This document shows positions 5,502-5,761 of a stretch of 5,761 nucleotides of DNA, one piece after another. The notes beneath the pieces were generated by a model. It worked only from the letters and a program-made list of their open reading frames with translations. It made no database searches and was not told the DNA's origin. Position 1 is the first letter of the stretch. The number at the start of each line of letters is the position of its first letter. Source of the DNA: Caldifarciminota bacterium. Its GTDB lineage: Bacteria > Hydrothermota > Hydrothermia > UBA1063 > CAJXJZ01. The stretch is from NCBI GenBank assembly GCA_027033555.1, contig JALVLE010000059.1, positions 1-5,761 on the forward strand. Direction: 5' to 3'. A program made the translations under genes and the position numbers.

Positions 5502-5761
5502 ATGAAAAGTTATGGAATTATCCTAACACTACTAATATTGGGATACCTTAATGGGCGAGATACTACAATTGCCCTCATATTCTACGACACCTTTACATAT
5601 TCCAGCATAGCAGATATGACTCATAACAGTGAGTGGTATATTAGACATAGAACGAGAGACTCTCGACCAGGCCCGGTAGGCAGCCATTGGGATAAAAAGA
5701 TGGTTTCTATTTGGCATGTGCCCGATGAATGTTATGGAGGAAATTGCTTAAAACTTTCGCT
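5502..5761 (+). CDS. Exported protein with probable concanavalin-A-like / GH16-type N-terminus, 3'-truncated
   Basis: The ATG at 5502 follows AAAAGGAGGT and module 3; the frame stays open to the window edge (86 codons plus 2 nt). Residues 1-17 (MKSYGIILTLLILGYLN) form a signal peptide or N-terminal anchor. From about residue 27, FYDTFTYSS, EWYIRHR, RPGPVGSHWDKKMVSIW and NCLKLS follow the order seen at the front of many GH16-related beta-sandwich proteins: D-x-F, then W-x-(I/V)-R, PG-x-x-G-x-x-W, a (V/I)S strand and L-x-L. Such domains bind or cut polysaccharides outside the cell. C77 and C82 could form a disulfide. The catalytic part, if any, lies beyond the window, so an inactive lectin-like domain is equally possible. 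The family call comes from pattern memory and is moderate. Confidence 0.7.
   Translation, partial: MKSYGIILTLLILGYLNGRDTTIALIFYDTFTYSSIADMTHNSEWYIRHRTRDSRPGPVGSHWDKKMVSIWHVPDECYGGNCLKLS

Noticed and set aside
5653..5665. CGAGAG-A-CTCTCG palindrome
   Set aside because: It is short, lies within the exported-protein gene, and has no second copy as an operator would.
1..5761. CRISPR array, tRNA, rRNA, integrase or transposase
   Set aside because: No regularly spaced short repeats with unique spacers, no cloverleaf with CCA end, and no recognisable recombinase motif was found on either strand.

Overview
The window is AT-rich and densely packed, with all genes on the + strand. Arg codons are mostly AGA/AGG, ATA is common for Ile, and most genes have a strong GGAGGTG-type Shine-Dalgarno (SD) site. 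Three genes are preceded by a TATA-like CTTATA box inside a shared motif. This suits an archaeon, or an archaeal plasmid, provirus or virus. The GC-rich hairpins after two transcription units, one followed by a short T run, would also suit a thermophilic bacterium, so I favour an archaeal origin without claiming it. No ribosomal, metabolic, tRNA, integrase or replication gene is present. Most products match no family I recognise, which points to an accessory region.

Region 1 (1-3690) is a probable operon of four closely spaced genes (gaps of 17, 22 and 21 nt). In order they are: the 3' part of a HEAT-repeat protein whose start lies upstream of the window; a 193-aa charged helical protein; a 449-aa protein with two hydrophobic segments, a cysteine cluster, a 22-residue internal repeat and a long charged tail; and a 221-aa basic helical protein. 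A perfect 21-bp hairpin followed by TTTT closes the unit.

Region 2 (3691-5390) carries a 59-aa protein, a 291-aa soluble protein and a 117-aa membrane protein. The 59-aa and 291-aa genes each have their own copy of an ATTTTT / GTGCTTATA / GGAGGTG upstream module. The 117-aa gene has none and is probably read through from the 291-aa gene across a cUUCGg-capped hairpin. A second GC-rich hairpin ends the unit.

Region 3 (5391-5761) has a third copy of the module and the start of an exported protein. Its first 86 residues look like the front strand of a concanavalin-A-like / GH16-type beta-sandwich.

The two main intergenic blocks (3642-3819 and 5341-5501) share the same order of elements and look like diverged copies. 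This suggests separately promoted cassettes under common control. A secreted sugar-binding or hydrolytic protein, a small membrane protein and a soluble protein sharing one promoter type could be a surface or virion module, but that is inference. The four-gene operon with its HEAT protein is the best candidate for an undescribed system.
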